Source of the DNA: Gaeumannomyces sp. JS-464
Lineage: Eukaryota > Ascomycota > Sordariomycetes > Magnaporthales > Magnaporthaceae
DNA length: 64,000 nucleotides
Direction of reading: 5' to 3'
NCBI GenBank assembly: GCA_002197995.1
Contig: NGZR01000003.1
Span: forward strand, 5,394,001-5,458,000
The number at the start of each line of letters is the position of its first letter. Positions within the stretch are counted from its first letter, which is position 1. This document shows positions 1 to 10,813 of the stretch, one piece after another. The notes under the pieces are model-generated. The model had not been told where the DNA came from, made no database searches, and saw only the letters and a list, made by a program, of their open reading frames with translations. Both the position numbers and the translations under genes were made by a program.

Positions 1-1399
1 CTACGATCGATGACACTCTAAATCGGACCGACATCGATCGTCTTCTCCTGTCACCATCAGAGACAGCCCCCGGCGTACTCGAACGCCCCTTTCCGCAAAC
101 AACATTACCCGTTGACTTGTGCTTTCCGCGGATGCGGGTCTGGCGTGATGGACGGATGCGATTTGCTCGGGCTCCCCTGCACGCGTTAGCGGAGGAGGTT
201 GGATGTTGGACCTAGCCTACAACCGACGGACAAAAGTACCGCTTCGTTTTCAATTTTTCCACTTCACCCTCGAAATCAGCCACCCATTTCAACGTAGCAC
301 CGCACGATCAAATTCGTTTCAATGAATACAAAACTTTGGTAAATAGATAAACAGAAGCAGTGGATTGCGTGTGTATTTTTTCCGATATTTTAAATACCAC
401 ACATTGGTAGTTGTGTTGGTAGGGTTGATGAGAACGCGTCGCGGGGTTGCGGGACCAAAAAAAATCGAAGCGATACTTTTGTCTTCCCACTGTACACCGC
501 TTCTTGGCCTTTCGTCCACCTCCCTTCACAAGAGATAAATCATTTCTGCATTACAAAGACCATATCAGTAATTATGCCCAATTGTCCTAGCTCTGAATAA
601 CAGTCAGTGTCTTAGCATCCGCGCTCAGACAAGCGCCTGACCGCCCCCGAGATCGTTCATGATCTTCCCCCGAACAAACAGCATGTTGATCCCTTGATGC
701 CCCCCGCTAGCAGCCTGCTAGTGCCGAGCCACCGAGCCCAAGTATGAGGCCGTCTTGTCTACCGGGAGAGCGCCGATCGAGCGGCGCAGATCCATTCCTT
801 CCGTCCCAGCCCAGCCCAGCTAGCAAACACGCGCCTCGGACCCGACAAGGGGGTGGCCCGGCACTTGATGATTCATGATCAAGCCTAGTCTCGGGGTGTC
901 CAAGCCCATGCCCTTACAGAGCCGCATCGAGCCGTCGGGCAGAGGCATGCGTGGCATGCAAGGGCGGACGGGCGCCTATAGCGGTGACATTTCACGGCCC
1001 AAACTAAAGCTTGCCCGAGTGCTAACTTACTTTTTGCTCCTTCATGCATATCTCCGAGCCGAAGGCCACTCGATCGACTGAGCAAATCACGATCCTTTGT
1101 GAACCTCGATGACCTAGGCGGCCCGTCGGAGAACGGAGGATCGTCCTGGCCCCTTTGCCGGGTGCAAGTCGAGACGTCACGACTCCCACGGCCCCTCGAG
1201 TGAGGTCCCGGGAGAGAGAGAGAGAGATGGGAACTGGACCAGGCCATAAGAAGCCAGGAAATCCTCCCATCTTGGACGGTCAGCTTCTCATCATCACGCA
1301 CAAACTCACAGTCACCTCAACAATCTCTACAGCTTCAATTCTGCAACATACACACACAACCCACCCGAAGATACTCGTCAACCACACCAACTCATCAAC
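1..1399. other. Intergenic; upstream region of con-6
   Basis: No convincing gene. The open frames here are short, lack fungal codon bias and resemble no family I know. The last 150 bases are C/A-rich with CT runs, which is how fungal 5' leaders look, and they run directly into the con-6 reading frame. A (GA)n run lies near 1216-1227. Confidence 0.6.
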
Positions 1400-1820
1400 G
1401 TGACTGACGCCCAGATCGCCGGAGGCCACAAGGCCAACCTCAAGAACCCCAACACCTCGCAGGAGTCCAAGGAGCACTCCAAGCAGGTCCTCGAGAACGA
1501 GTTCTACGGCGGAGATGGTATGCGGCAGCTCTGTAGGAATTTGTCATCGCAGAGGACATTGGAACTACAAGCTGACACGCCCGATATACAGTTCCCAAGG
1601 CTGGAGACTCCGATGAGGGCAAGAACCCCGGCAACGTTGCTGGAGGCCTGAAGGCGTTAGTACCCAACCGACACATCACTCGATACTATGAACACCGCCA
1701 GCTGCAGTAAAGTCACCCAAGATTCTGACGACGGAATGTTCTAGGGCCATCAAAAACCCCAATGTCTCCGACGAGGCCAAGGAGGAGGCGAAAAAGAAGC
1801 TCGAGAGCATGGAGCAGTAG
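1400..1820 (+). CDS. con-6: Conidiation-specific protein 6 (CON-6 family), start codon reads GTG
   Basis: Small hydrophilic protein of the Neurospora CON-6 family, expressed during conidiation in other fungi; biochemical role unknown. Three exons (1400-1517, 1592-1655, 1745-1820) join in phase to give about 85 residues. The two family repeats are visible: LKNPNTSQESKEHSKQVLE at the N-terminus and IKNPNVSDEAKEEAKKKLE at the C-terminus, separated by a Gly/Asp/Pro linker. Introns of 74 and 89 nt have GTATGC..CAG and GTTAGT..TAG ends. The frame should open at codon 1400, just after a typical fungal leader, but the codon there is GTG; no in-frame ATG occurs upstream to at least 1289 or before the penultimate part of exon 3. 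It could be a mutated start, a sequencing error, a non-AUG start, or have an unseen upstream exon. The family call is firm; the start is not. Confidence 0.85.
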
Positions 1821-3340
1821 ATGAGCCGACTCCACGATGGAGCATTCCACTCGGGAGTTTCTTGTGTGCCCGCCCACGGGTGAGCTGCAGTGGGACATTG
1901 CGGAACCAATCACGGCTAGGATAGCGAGCTACAGCAGATCAGACGTGCCACAATACAGACATTCGTCATTGGTCCCACGATGCAAGGAATCCGTGGCTTT
2001 GACGCCCGTCAGGCAGCATGCAGGTACAGATCACGAGTCGACAAAGGAATTGTCGAGAAGCGATGCGGCTGCCCGACACAAGACCAATACAAATTGGATA
2101 TCCGGGCAGTTCTGCACTGAGTCGTCATTCCGGCAATTTCAAAGTCGGCAGCCCAATGAGCGGAGCAGGCGGGGCACATGGCACGATGGACGGGTAGGAA
2201 ATGCGGGGAGTGGAAGCCAAGGCTGGAAGGACCGATTCGCGTCAAGGGAGACCCCCCTGCCCGTCGAAAAGGAAGGAGCCCCCCTGCCACCATCCAACCC
2301 ACACATTTCAACGCGCAACTGCACAGCAACAATGAGGGTTTCAAGCATATAATGCGTACCGTTGGAATCACCGAAAGCAGGAGATCTCAATAGCCTACTA
2401 GTTGGACTAGTCAATGGCTAGGGCCCGAGCTAGGGCGGACTAGGATTCGGGTTATCGGGATTGTGATGTCGAGTGCGGGAGTTGGAGGTTGGGCGGGGGT
2501 TGAGCGCGGTTGGGTGGGGACTGTTGTCCAATTAAAGGGGAAAATCGCCGAGCAGGGGGCGCTCCTGGGCTGTGGAGGGCAGGGGGGCTGGGGGCCCTTG
2601 ACGCAAGTTGGAAAGACTGGGGCCAACAGAAGGGTGTGTCGGGGCGGCGCATAGCAACGCGCCGCACCCTGCGTCAGAGTATGCGTGCCCGCCGCAGTGG
2701 ACGGCATCTGTTTCTTGGTTGTGCGCCCGCTGATTGCGTGGACGCGTTTCAAACGCGGACCTTTTGGATTCTGGGATCAAGGCAAAAAAAAAAAAAAAAA
2801 CACTGATGCTAAGAATGGACACCGCCTCGACGGCCCGAGCCAGCAACCCACCGACCTCGCGCAAATAAACGGGGCGACCTCGACCACTCTGAATATATCG
2901 ATTTCCTCCCTCCGGAAGCGAACCATGCACGTCTCCTTGGATCCGGGATTGCGTGGCACCCCATCCAACCTTCTCATTTGCTTTGGTGAGATTGCCCTTC
3001 CGACTTTGCCAAGTATTATTACATCGGGTGGCGTACGCAAGGTGCCCCCCAAGGGAGGGTGTCGGGCGCGCGCGCCTCACTCTTTTTATTTGTTATTTGG
3101 GTTACAGCTACGGCACGCCTGCCAGAGGCGATATTTGTGTTACTGCCGCGCCGCAGACTTTGGCGCATGGCATCTCACTGCCTAGTGTTCTTTCGATTTG
3201 CGATTTTTGGGGGGCGTCTGGTGCGGCCCTTAATTTTTATTTATGGCTATTGTGTCTGGTGGTTGGTTGGGCAGGGTAATTGGCGTACGGAAACAATTTG
3301 GGACCTTAAAGGGGTGCAGTGAAAATTTGCATGTATCAAA
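1821..3340. other. Intergenic, convergent spacer
   Basis: Spacer between con-6 (+) and the ankyrin gene (-), both of which end here. An A17 tract lies at 2784-2800. Several open frames of 100-180 codons occur on both strands but have no recognisable domain and biased, noise-like composition. I see no gene. Confidence 0.55.
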
Positions 3341-4606
3341 TCAGTTGCCACGCAGCATATCCGCAATCTCGTCGTGCCCATACTTGAGAGCCAGCTCCAG
3401 CGGCGACATGATCGCGTTGTCCGTCTTCATGAGGGAGCATGCCGGCGCAGTCCGATCGGCGCCCCTCTCGACCAGCAGCCCCACCATGTCGGCCTTGCCG
3501 GACCAGACGGCGAAGTGGAGTGCGTTCTGCCCGCCGACGAGCACGGCTTCGGTGATGCCGCAGCAACCTCCCCCGTCTTGCTGTCGTTCCTGTTGTTGGC
3601 GCTCTGGACGGTCACTGTCGCCGCCGCCCCGGTTCTGCAGATAATAAGCGTCGATGGGCGCGCCCTCGTCCAGGAGGAAGCGCACGGCCTGGAGCCGGTC
3701 GGCCATCGTGCCCTCGGCGTGGGCCCGGGACGCGTGCGCAACGAGCGAGCCGTGCGCCACGGCCGCGCCGTGCTCGTCGATTAGCAGCCTCAGCGTGGCC
3801 GGGGAGGCGGCCGCGGCGGCCTGCTCCATGATCGTCCGAGAGGCCGCCGTGCCGCTGGGGGCGTTGGGGTCCGCGCCGCGGGAGAGGCACCACGAGACCA
3901 GGTTTTGGTCATGGATAAGCGCGCTGTTGCAAAAAAATGAAAAAATTTCAGCGTTTTGTCGTCATTATTATCACTTTTATCAGCCCCTAGTGAACAAGAC
4001 TCCCCGAAGAAATACTTACCCTAGAAGAGGGGTGGCATTTTCACCGAGAGGCTTGTTGACGTCCCAGCCGGCGTCCAGCAGGAAACCGAGGACGTGCGGG
4101 TCCCTCGTCTCTCTCGCCTTGGCGGCGGCGTGCACGACGGCGGCTTCGTTGGGCGCGAGCCCGACGCGCAGCAGGAAGCGCACCAGGGCCTCGTCGTTGC
4201 CGTCGCACGCCCAGCGCAGGGCGTTGGAGTCGTCGAGCCAGGCCAGCAGGTTGCGCTGCACCGTCTTGTCCTCACCTGGCGATGGCGACGAGGACGGCCT
4301 CTGCGGCGAGCTCGAGGCATCCTCGGTCGCCGTCGTCACCGCCACCATCCACGGCGCCATCAAATCTTGAACGTCGCTCAGGGGCGCATTCGAGGCACAG
4401 AGCCTGTTAAGCTCACTAGCCGCGTCGTCCAGGGCCTGGGCCCGCTCGCTCAGCAAGCTTGTCTCTGTGCCCGCTTGCGGTGTCGGGTTGCCGCTGCAGC
4501 CGTCGCCGGTGCGGCCGAAACGGATTTTTCGGACATGTAAGTCCTGCCAGTGGGGAGGCTCCCATGTCGGGTCAGTGGGGCTGGAGGCGAATTGGATGAG
4601 AACCAT
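3341..4606 (-). CDS. Ankyrin-repeat protein
   Basis: Two exons, 4606-4020 and 3923-3341, split by a 96-nt intron with GTAAGT..CAG ends; the join restores one frame of 389 residues. Ankyrin signatures are clear: NALRWACDGNDEALVRFLLRVG, then the sequence spanning the intron (LIHDQNLVSWCLSRGADPN), then NALHFAVWSGKADMVGLLVERGAD and SPLELALKYGHDEIADML at the C-terminus. The N-terminal 100 residues are low-complexity and carry no domain I recognise. No signal peptide or membrane segment. Ankyrin repeats mediate protein-protein contacts, so the role cannot be deduced; fungi have many such orphan ankyrin proteins. ATG at 4606 is the first in frame. Confidence 0.85.
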
Positions 4607-5695
4607 TTTGGGCTAGGGAGCGTTGAAAAGAAATCGTGTGGCTATGCAATGGCGGTGATACAGATCCAACTTGCGTAAGGTAAAAGCTCTTTTCTTATTT
4701 CTGTCTGGATTTGGGGAAGGGGGAGAGGGGAGGATGAAAATCCCGGAACGGGAAGCGCCAAAAGTGCAAACGCCAGGATGGTGTTTATAATAGCGTTTCG
4801 GCGTCTCACGGCCCTCCCTCTGACACTGCTGTGTGCCCGACTGAATCCTTTGCGCCGGCGGCCTCTCCCCAGATGGGCAAAGTGAACGCGCCGTGCAGTA
4901 GGATAAAGCTCAGGCGGATGGGGGACCTCTGGCCTTGGCGTTAGCGGATTTCAGGGGCTTCCCGATTTGGAAGGCCCTGGCAAGTTGGGGTTGCTTGGAG
5001 GCCTTGATATGCAAGGCGCTTCGGAAAGCGGCATCAAATTCACCAAGAGGCGTAGCCCCGGGCTGTGATGCAAGGACTCTGTATGCCGCATTCTGGTTTC
5101 TTGTTCATGCCCAGCTTGTTAAGACGTAAGCATTAGGAATGCGGACTATTTTTACATGTAATCAGGAGGAAGTTGGCCGAGGCTGGTGTGAAGACGTCGG
5201 CCGACCGCCCCAGCCCCCTTGATCATTAGCCATTCTTGGATGTGGCTTTATCTGCGTAGGCCTTTCTCTTCGCTGGGTGATTTCGAGACAGTATGCAATG
5301 CCGCAATGCTAAGTAAGCCTGTATGAAGCTATTCGGCGTGGCGCAAAAGGATATGGCAGTAAGCTTCCTGGAGGCCCTGAACGTGGCCCTGTTGCTGTCA
5401 GAGCCTGTTCTTATTTTGGAGACGGCGATGTTTTTGGAATTCATCGTTGTGCTGGGAAGATGCTACATTTTCAGGTATATAACAAGGCCATGAAGCTTCC
5501 TATCACCGGACTGCTTGCTCTCCATATCCAGCAACAAACACCAGCAACAAACACCAGCAACAAACACCAGCAACAAGCACCAGCAACAAGCACCAGCAGC
5601 AACATCTCCTATAAACAAGCCTCATCCTTACAAGAACCCAATACACCAAGCCCTTCTTAACCCAGGCGAATCTTCAACTCCCAATAACCATCAAG
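4607..5695. other. Intergenic, divergent promoter region
   Basis: Lies between the divergent ankyrin gene (-) and the secreted CheD-like gene (+), so it should contain both promoters. A short tandem repeat occupies 5528-5605 (listed separately). No gene is supported. Confidence 0.55.
5528..5605 (+). repeat. Tandem CAGCAACAAACAC-type repeat in a 5' leader
   Basis: Six to seven near-identical copies of a 12-13 base unit of the form CAGCAACAAACAC or CAGCAACAAGCAC, followed by CAGCAGCAAC. It lies about 90 bases before the ATG at 5696 and is probably transcribed as part of that gene's 5' leader. It is CAA-rich and lacks ATG. Confidence 0.8.
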
Positions 5696-6531
5696 ATGCG
5701 CTTCTCCCAGATCGCCCTGCTCGCCTGCTCGGCCATCGGCCTGACGCATGGCCTTGTCATCCCCAAAACGAGGTAAGAACGCTCCATATCTCCTCCCATT
5801 ATACAAAGGCAACGTGAAACTGACGCTTCGAACCGAAGCAACAATGTCGAGGCTCGCAGCGCCGCCGGCGAGTTTAGCAAGATAGTCGCGCGCGCCTTCA
5901 CCTGCCCGGCCAAGGACAAGGCCGTGTGCACCAAGTGCCCCAAGCACAAGCTCAAGAAGGGGTCGTCGTCGCCGCCCAAGACCACGCCGCCGCCGCCGCC
6001 GTGCCCCAAGGGGAAGAAGTGCAAGCGCTCCGAGGGCGAGGCGGGGGCCGAAGCCGAGGAAGCTGAGGCGGACGAGGACGCCGTCTCCGCCCTCGAGGCG
6101 CGGGGCATCACGATCGACATGGACAGCATCGGGTCGGGCGCCTGGAAGGACGGCGACGTGCTCGAGACCTCGGGCCTGTCGTACTGCACCGTCATGGCAG
6201 TCTACGACAAGAACAACTTCGCCATGGCGCACATCCCGCCGGCCCGGGCGGCCGGCGCGACCCTCGCGGCCACCGGCGCCGAGGTCATCGCCGAGTACAA
6301 GACCAAAATGGGCACCGCGTACACGGGCGCGTCCATGCAGTCGCCCCAGGGCTACCTGCTCGTCAGCAACGCCCAGGACCAGGCCAACGTCGCCGCCCTC
6401 CGCCAGTGGTTCACCTCCCGCAACATCCCCTACACCGAGAAGTCCTACAGCGGCACCGACGTCATCGCCGGCAGCGGCAACCTCGTCCTCTCCCGCGAGA
6501 CCAAGACGTGGCCCCCAAGGTCAGCTTCCTG
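5696..6531 (+). CDS. Secreted protein with a CheD-like deamidase motif pattern
   Basis: Exon 1 (5696-5772) encodes a signal peptide (MRFSQIALLACSAIGLTHG, then a VIPKTR pro-region); a 66-nt intron (GTAAGA..AAG) leads to exon 2 from 5839. A Lys/Pro-rich linker with six to seven Cys follows, an acidic Glu/Ala stretch, then a domain of about 150 residues. That domain has SGLSYCTVMAVYD, then NNFAMAHI about ten residues on, and a later helix ANVAALRQWFTSRNIPY. Bacterial glutamine deamidase CheD and the CNF1 fold use a Cys in a GLGSC-type turn and a His in a MAHV/MAHI-type strand, spaced similarly; this resemblance is my inference. The frame as given continues to 6610, but one extra C in the C5 run at 6511-6515 would end it as PPKVSFL and a stop at 6531, which looks more natural. 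Orphan of this class in fungi as far as I know. Confidence 0.7.
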
Positions 6532-7472
6532 TAAATTACTTTGCTGCAGGAAGCAAGGTTCAGGGAGGCCTGGGCAACTTGTGGCTTATGTCTCTATTTG
6601 CAAAAGGTAGGACATATAAAGGCTGAGGAGCGGCTACACAGCGATTGAGGGTTGGGATTTGTATTGGGTGAGAAGGGTCAGTGGGATTGTCATCATTGGA
6701 TTAGGCGGCTGGAGTTTGGGAGTTTGGGAGTTTCGGGCGTGGGAGTTTGGAGACTTGATTTTTCTTTTTCTGTTTTTTTTCTTTCTTTCTTTTTCTTTCA
6801 TAAAAAAAAAAAGAAAAAAAAAAAAAAGGAATAGATAGAGTTGGTTGAGGAACGGATGTTGTTGATTATTGCGAAATCACTTTCCTTTCGGTGTGCCAAC
6901 AGTTTTTCTTGGCCGGGGTGGCGCGGAAGGCGAGCGTGTGCAGTAGAGAAGATCCTCGCTCCTGCACGTACCGCGGGATCAGTGGGGCGCCCTGACTAGG
7001 AACACCCGGCCACCCAATCCAGAGCCAGCCCCCCCATTTTGGGAAGCTTGCCCATGCCCACATTTATCAGTCCCCAGCCCAGTTGATTGTTACTGCGGCA
7101 CCCACGCTTTCCACTTCAACGTCGCGACTTGCAACTGCCATGGCGGGTTGAGGCAGTACATTGATAACCTGGTTACTCCTCGTTTTCTTGTTCCTCTTCG
7201 TTTCTCGCCCTCGGGTCGCGTTTGTTGGACATTCGCTCCCAGGAAACACGAACCTTCCGCTCTTTTGATCATGACATAGAGTGTCTTTTTCCGCCGCCCT
7301 TCTTGAACCCTTGTCCGCCCGCCAGCCCCAGTGGCAATCCATCCAGTTCAGGCAACCGAAAACGGGCAAGGCTGCAAAGTAAACAAGCCCATCTAAAGCG
7401 ACGACCACGCGCAAAACGCCCGCCAGCACCGCCGCCGCGACATCTTGGTCCTGGGAAGCATACGAGAGCAAG
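6532..7472. other. Intergenic, tandem spacer with T- and A-rich tracts
   Basis: Holds the 3' end of the CheD-like gene, a T/C-rich then A-rich low-complexity block at about 6759-6829, and the long CT/CA-rich leader of the next gene just before the ATG at 7473. No coding signal beyond noise. Confidence 0.55.
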
Positions 7473-10400
7473 ATGGCGACGCTCAAGAAGCAGTCGCACC
7501 CGCTGAACAGCATGCATACCGCGGGAATCTTCTCCGACAGTACGATCGACGGCCCTGAGATCGGTACCCTGGTTCTGATTGTCGACAAGGCCAAGAACCT
7601 GCCCAATCGCAAGACGATTGGCAAGCAGGATCCGTACTGCGCGGCAAGGCTGGGCAAGGAGGCAAAGAAGACCACGACTGACGTCCGGGGAGGCCAGACC
7701 CCGAAATGGTGAGTGAGATGTCCGCGTGGCTTTCCATCGGCCCTGCGACAAGTCGACGCTAACCTGATTTGCGCCGATTCGTAGGGATCAAGAGTTACGT
7801 TTTACAGTGCACGATTGTCCCGACTACTACCAGCTGAAGGTGTCGGTGTTCAATGATGACAAGAAGACAGATCTCATCGGCGAGACGTGGATCGACTTGC
7901 GCGACATCATCGTGACCGGCGGCGGCCAGAGCGACACCTGGCACACCCTGAACTGCCGCAGCAGATATGCAGGCGAGATCAGACTCGAGATCACTTTCTA
8001 CGACTCTCGACCCAAGCCCGAGAAGCCAGTGGCGAAGCCCAAAGCCATCATGTCGGGTCCCGATCCCGATGCCCCTGCGCCCCCGGTCCAGCAGGCAGGC
8101 ACCCCCAAGCGCAGGCCGCTGCCAACAGAACCGCCAAACGGCCCAGCACCCGCCATGGCGGCCGCGCCAGAGCAGGTTCAGACTCCGCCGCGACCGCAGC
8201 CGAACGGGCCGGCGCCGTTTGTGCCAAAGCAGTCGCCCATGCAGCCCATCGAGTACAGCACCCCGCCACAGTCCAGCAGATATCATCAGAATAGCCACCA
8301 CAACTCCCCGGCGTCAGCGCCGCCTACAGCATACAACACCCCGCCACCACATCAGCCCCAAAAGAGCCAACACCCGCGCACCTCGGAAAGACACGACAAG
8401 TACGCTGTGAGGCCGGACGAGCCCGACTATGGGGCGGTGGGCGACCGGTCGCAATACTCCAGCTCCTACTCCCAGTCGCATCCCCAGTCGTATGATCACC
8501 AAGACCCACGGTCGCCGTTCGAAGGGGATCGCGATCCCTACGTTCAGCGTAGCATGCCGCCCATGGAGCCTCCGCGCCACGCCAGCATTGACGAGGATAG
8601 GCCTCCACCGCCGCCTGTCCACCGAAGCAGGGGCAGCAGTGCCGCCGCCGACATGGCTTATAGAGCAAGCAACTTTGATGCCGCCCAGAGAGGCACGCCG
8701 CCAACAATGAGGCAAGATGTCTTGCGGACCGCACAGGCAGTCTGTCGGCCAGGCATCATACCCCGGGCGGCCAACGTACCGGCCGTACGACTCTGCTCCG
8801 CCGCCTGCCAACGTGCACCAATACCCAGACGAAGCTGCGGCCCACCAGCCGTCGCCCCCACGACACCACTCTTTCGATCAAATCTATGACCCTCACCCAA
8901 CATACGACTCTCACCACCGGTCGATGCAGCCAACGGTCGAGGACGACCCTGAGTCCCCGACTGCTGCCGCGACGACATTCCGCAAAAGCAGCTCGCGCGC
9001 GCCACAGGCTCTGCTGCAATACAATGAGCCCGAATACGACACACCTGCGCCGCTCAACCTGAGTGGCAGGAACAGCGCTTCGGGGCACTATAGCCCATCA
9101 CCAGCTGCCCCGCCTCAGTCGCGCGGCCGGCAGTACTCCGGCAACGACTACGTTCACGAGATGTCCACCTCGCCCGGCGCACGAGGGGGTAGTGCATACG
9201 CTTCGAATGGGGACTCATCTTACCCCGGAGACGGTTATACAAGGGATAGACATCAGCGCACCCCTAGTCCAAACCCGATGGTTGACCATCAAGTCAGCCC
9301 TGGTACAAGCCCACTCAAAGATCACCACCCCGGTTCCCAGATGTACTCTGGTAGCTCTTCGAGGGACCATTATCGAACCAGCCCTGGTCCAAATCCGCAC
9401 TCTAGCTATCACAATATTCCCAGTCAGCGGCAAATAGAGTACCGGAGCGAGACGGAGGACCACTACACCCAGCGCAGTCCAGGGGCTCCCGCGGTCCCTC
9501 CCGACGTTCCTGCATCGCTGGTCCCCGGCGTTGACCCCAATCTCGCCCTTGAGCTGTCATCCCGAATGAACGAGGATAGGCGGCACAAGATGAGACGAGC
9601 TTCCGAGATCAGCACGCCAACGCGTGGGAGGCAGATGATTGAATACGGCCACGATAGTTCGACGCAGCACTTCAGTACATCACCCCAGCACATGTCGTAT
9701 GAACACGGGAACCCACCTGGCTATTCGAATGGAAGAGCTCCCTCCCCTGCACCGCCACACGCCGTCAGTCATCGTCGGTCCATGTCGCCGCTGCCGGGCC
9801 AGCACACCGTCAGCCACCGTCGGTCCATGTCGCCGTTGCCAGCCCAACACGCCGTGACTCATCGTCGGTCCATGTCGCCCATGCCAGGCGTTCCGCAGCA
9901 GCAGCACACGATCCGGCGCAAGTCAGTCAGCCCAGCGCCCATGATTGAGCCCCAGCGGCGCCTGTCGGGGGTTCCTTTCGCGCCGGACTCGTTCGACGAA
10001 CTTAACCCCCACATGTCGGCTGGTGCCGTCAAGGTCAGGCATAAGGAGAGGCCAGATTACAACGAGGCGAGCGGCAAGATCATCGGTCACGACGGGCGTG
10101 AGATAGATCCTAGCGACCACTTGCCCATGGACACGTGGGCACCGGAGCCGGAGCCGCGGGAATCCAAACCGCCTGCCCAGAATCCGAGGGCCTCTGATGG
10201 CGGGCTGCCCATCGGCACGTCGGGGCGCAGGCAGCTGCGGATCGCGGCGGTCAAGCCTCAATCTTCACTGGTGACGTACGGCAACGGGAGTTCAAGCACA
10301 CCCGCTCTGCCAAGCTACGGTGGGGACACGTCACCTTCGGCAGGCCGTAGCAGACTACAGAAGAAGGTCGTTCAGGCTCGTGGGTCTAGCGCTGCTCTCA

Positions 10401-10813
10401 GCTCGTCCCCTGGCGGGGGCAGCCCATTGGCGCCGCTGCAGCAGCCCTACCACCAGGACAACTACGCGCCACCGCGCTCGATGCAGCGCGCAAGCACGTA
10501 CGACTTACATCAGAGTGAGAACCACGCGCCGCTTGTCCTCTACAATGGTGGCGGTGGCAATCGCGGCGGCTACTCGCGCAACGGCGCCCCGCCGATCCCT
10601 GCCAAAATCCCGATAGGAAGCGGCGGCGGTGGGGGATACAGCTCATCGAGCTACCGCGGCGGAGGCGACCATGGTATGCCCGTCATGAGTGGGGCACTGC
10701 CTGCGCCGGATGGGTCGTACGGCGGCAACGGTGGCGACTGGGCGCTCATGGAAGAGATGAAGAGCATCGACATCGGCTCCGGGCGGGCACGGAGACACGG
10801 CGGGGGCTACTAA
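7473..10813 (+). CDS. fic1: C2-domain protein, Fic1/Inn1 (ingression protein) type; one frameshift
   Basis: Exon 1 (7473-7708) and exon 2 (from 7785) join across a 76-nt intron with a GCTAAC branch site. Residues about 25-165 form a C2 domain (IGTLVLIVDKAKNLPNRK, QDPYCAARLG, then HDCPDYYQLKVSVFNDD and LIGETWIDL). The remaining 900 or so residues are disordered, rich in Pro/Ser/Gln/His with PxxP motifs and repeats of SHRRSMSPLP. Fic1 in fission yeast and Inn1 in budding yeast share an N-terminal C2 domain plus PxxP tail and act at the cytokinetic ring and primary septum, binding F-BAR proteins. The frame used from 7785 fails after about 8720, and the one running from 8711 to the stop at 10811-10813 takes over; deleting one base in GCGGACC (8724-8730) would fuse them. 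No plausible intron explains the switch. Confidence 0.82.
9757..9890 (+). repeat. Coding tandem repeat SHRRSMSPLP in the Fic1-like tail
   Basis: Three consecutive copies of a 48-base unit encode H(A/T)V(S/T)HRRSMSP(L/M)P; a weaker fourth copy (HTIRRKSVSPAP) follows. The DNA copies are nearly identical, so they arose by recent tandem duplication. RRxSxSP is a plausible kinase target, but that is inference. Confidence 0.8.

Noticed and set aside
308..529. Minus-strand open frame of 73 codons
   Set aside because: No recognisable domain, no usable context, and an overlapping frame of equal length; consistent with chance.
1837..2352. Plus-strand open frame of 171 codons after con-6
   Set aside because: Composition is unlike a folded protein, nothing is recognisable, and it runs through the con-6 3' region.
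2532..3080. Minus-strand open frame of 182 codons
   Set aside because: Spans a poly(T) run giving poly-Phe; low-complexity noise.
8711..8890. Programmed +1 frameshifting in the Fic1-like gene
   Set aside because: No slippery site or stimulatory structure is evident, and similar single-base breaks occur in many other genes here; an indel is simpler.
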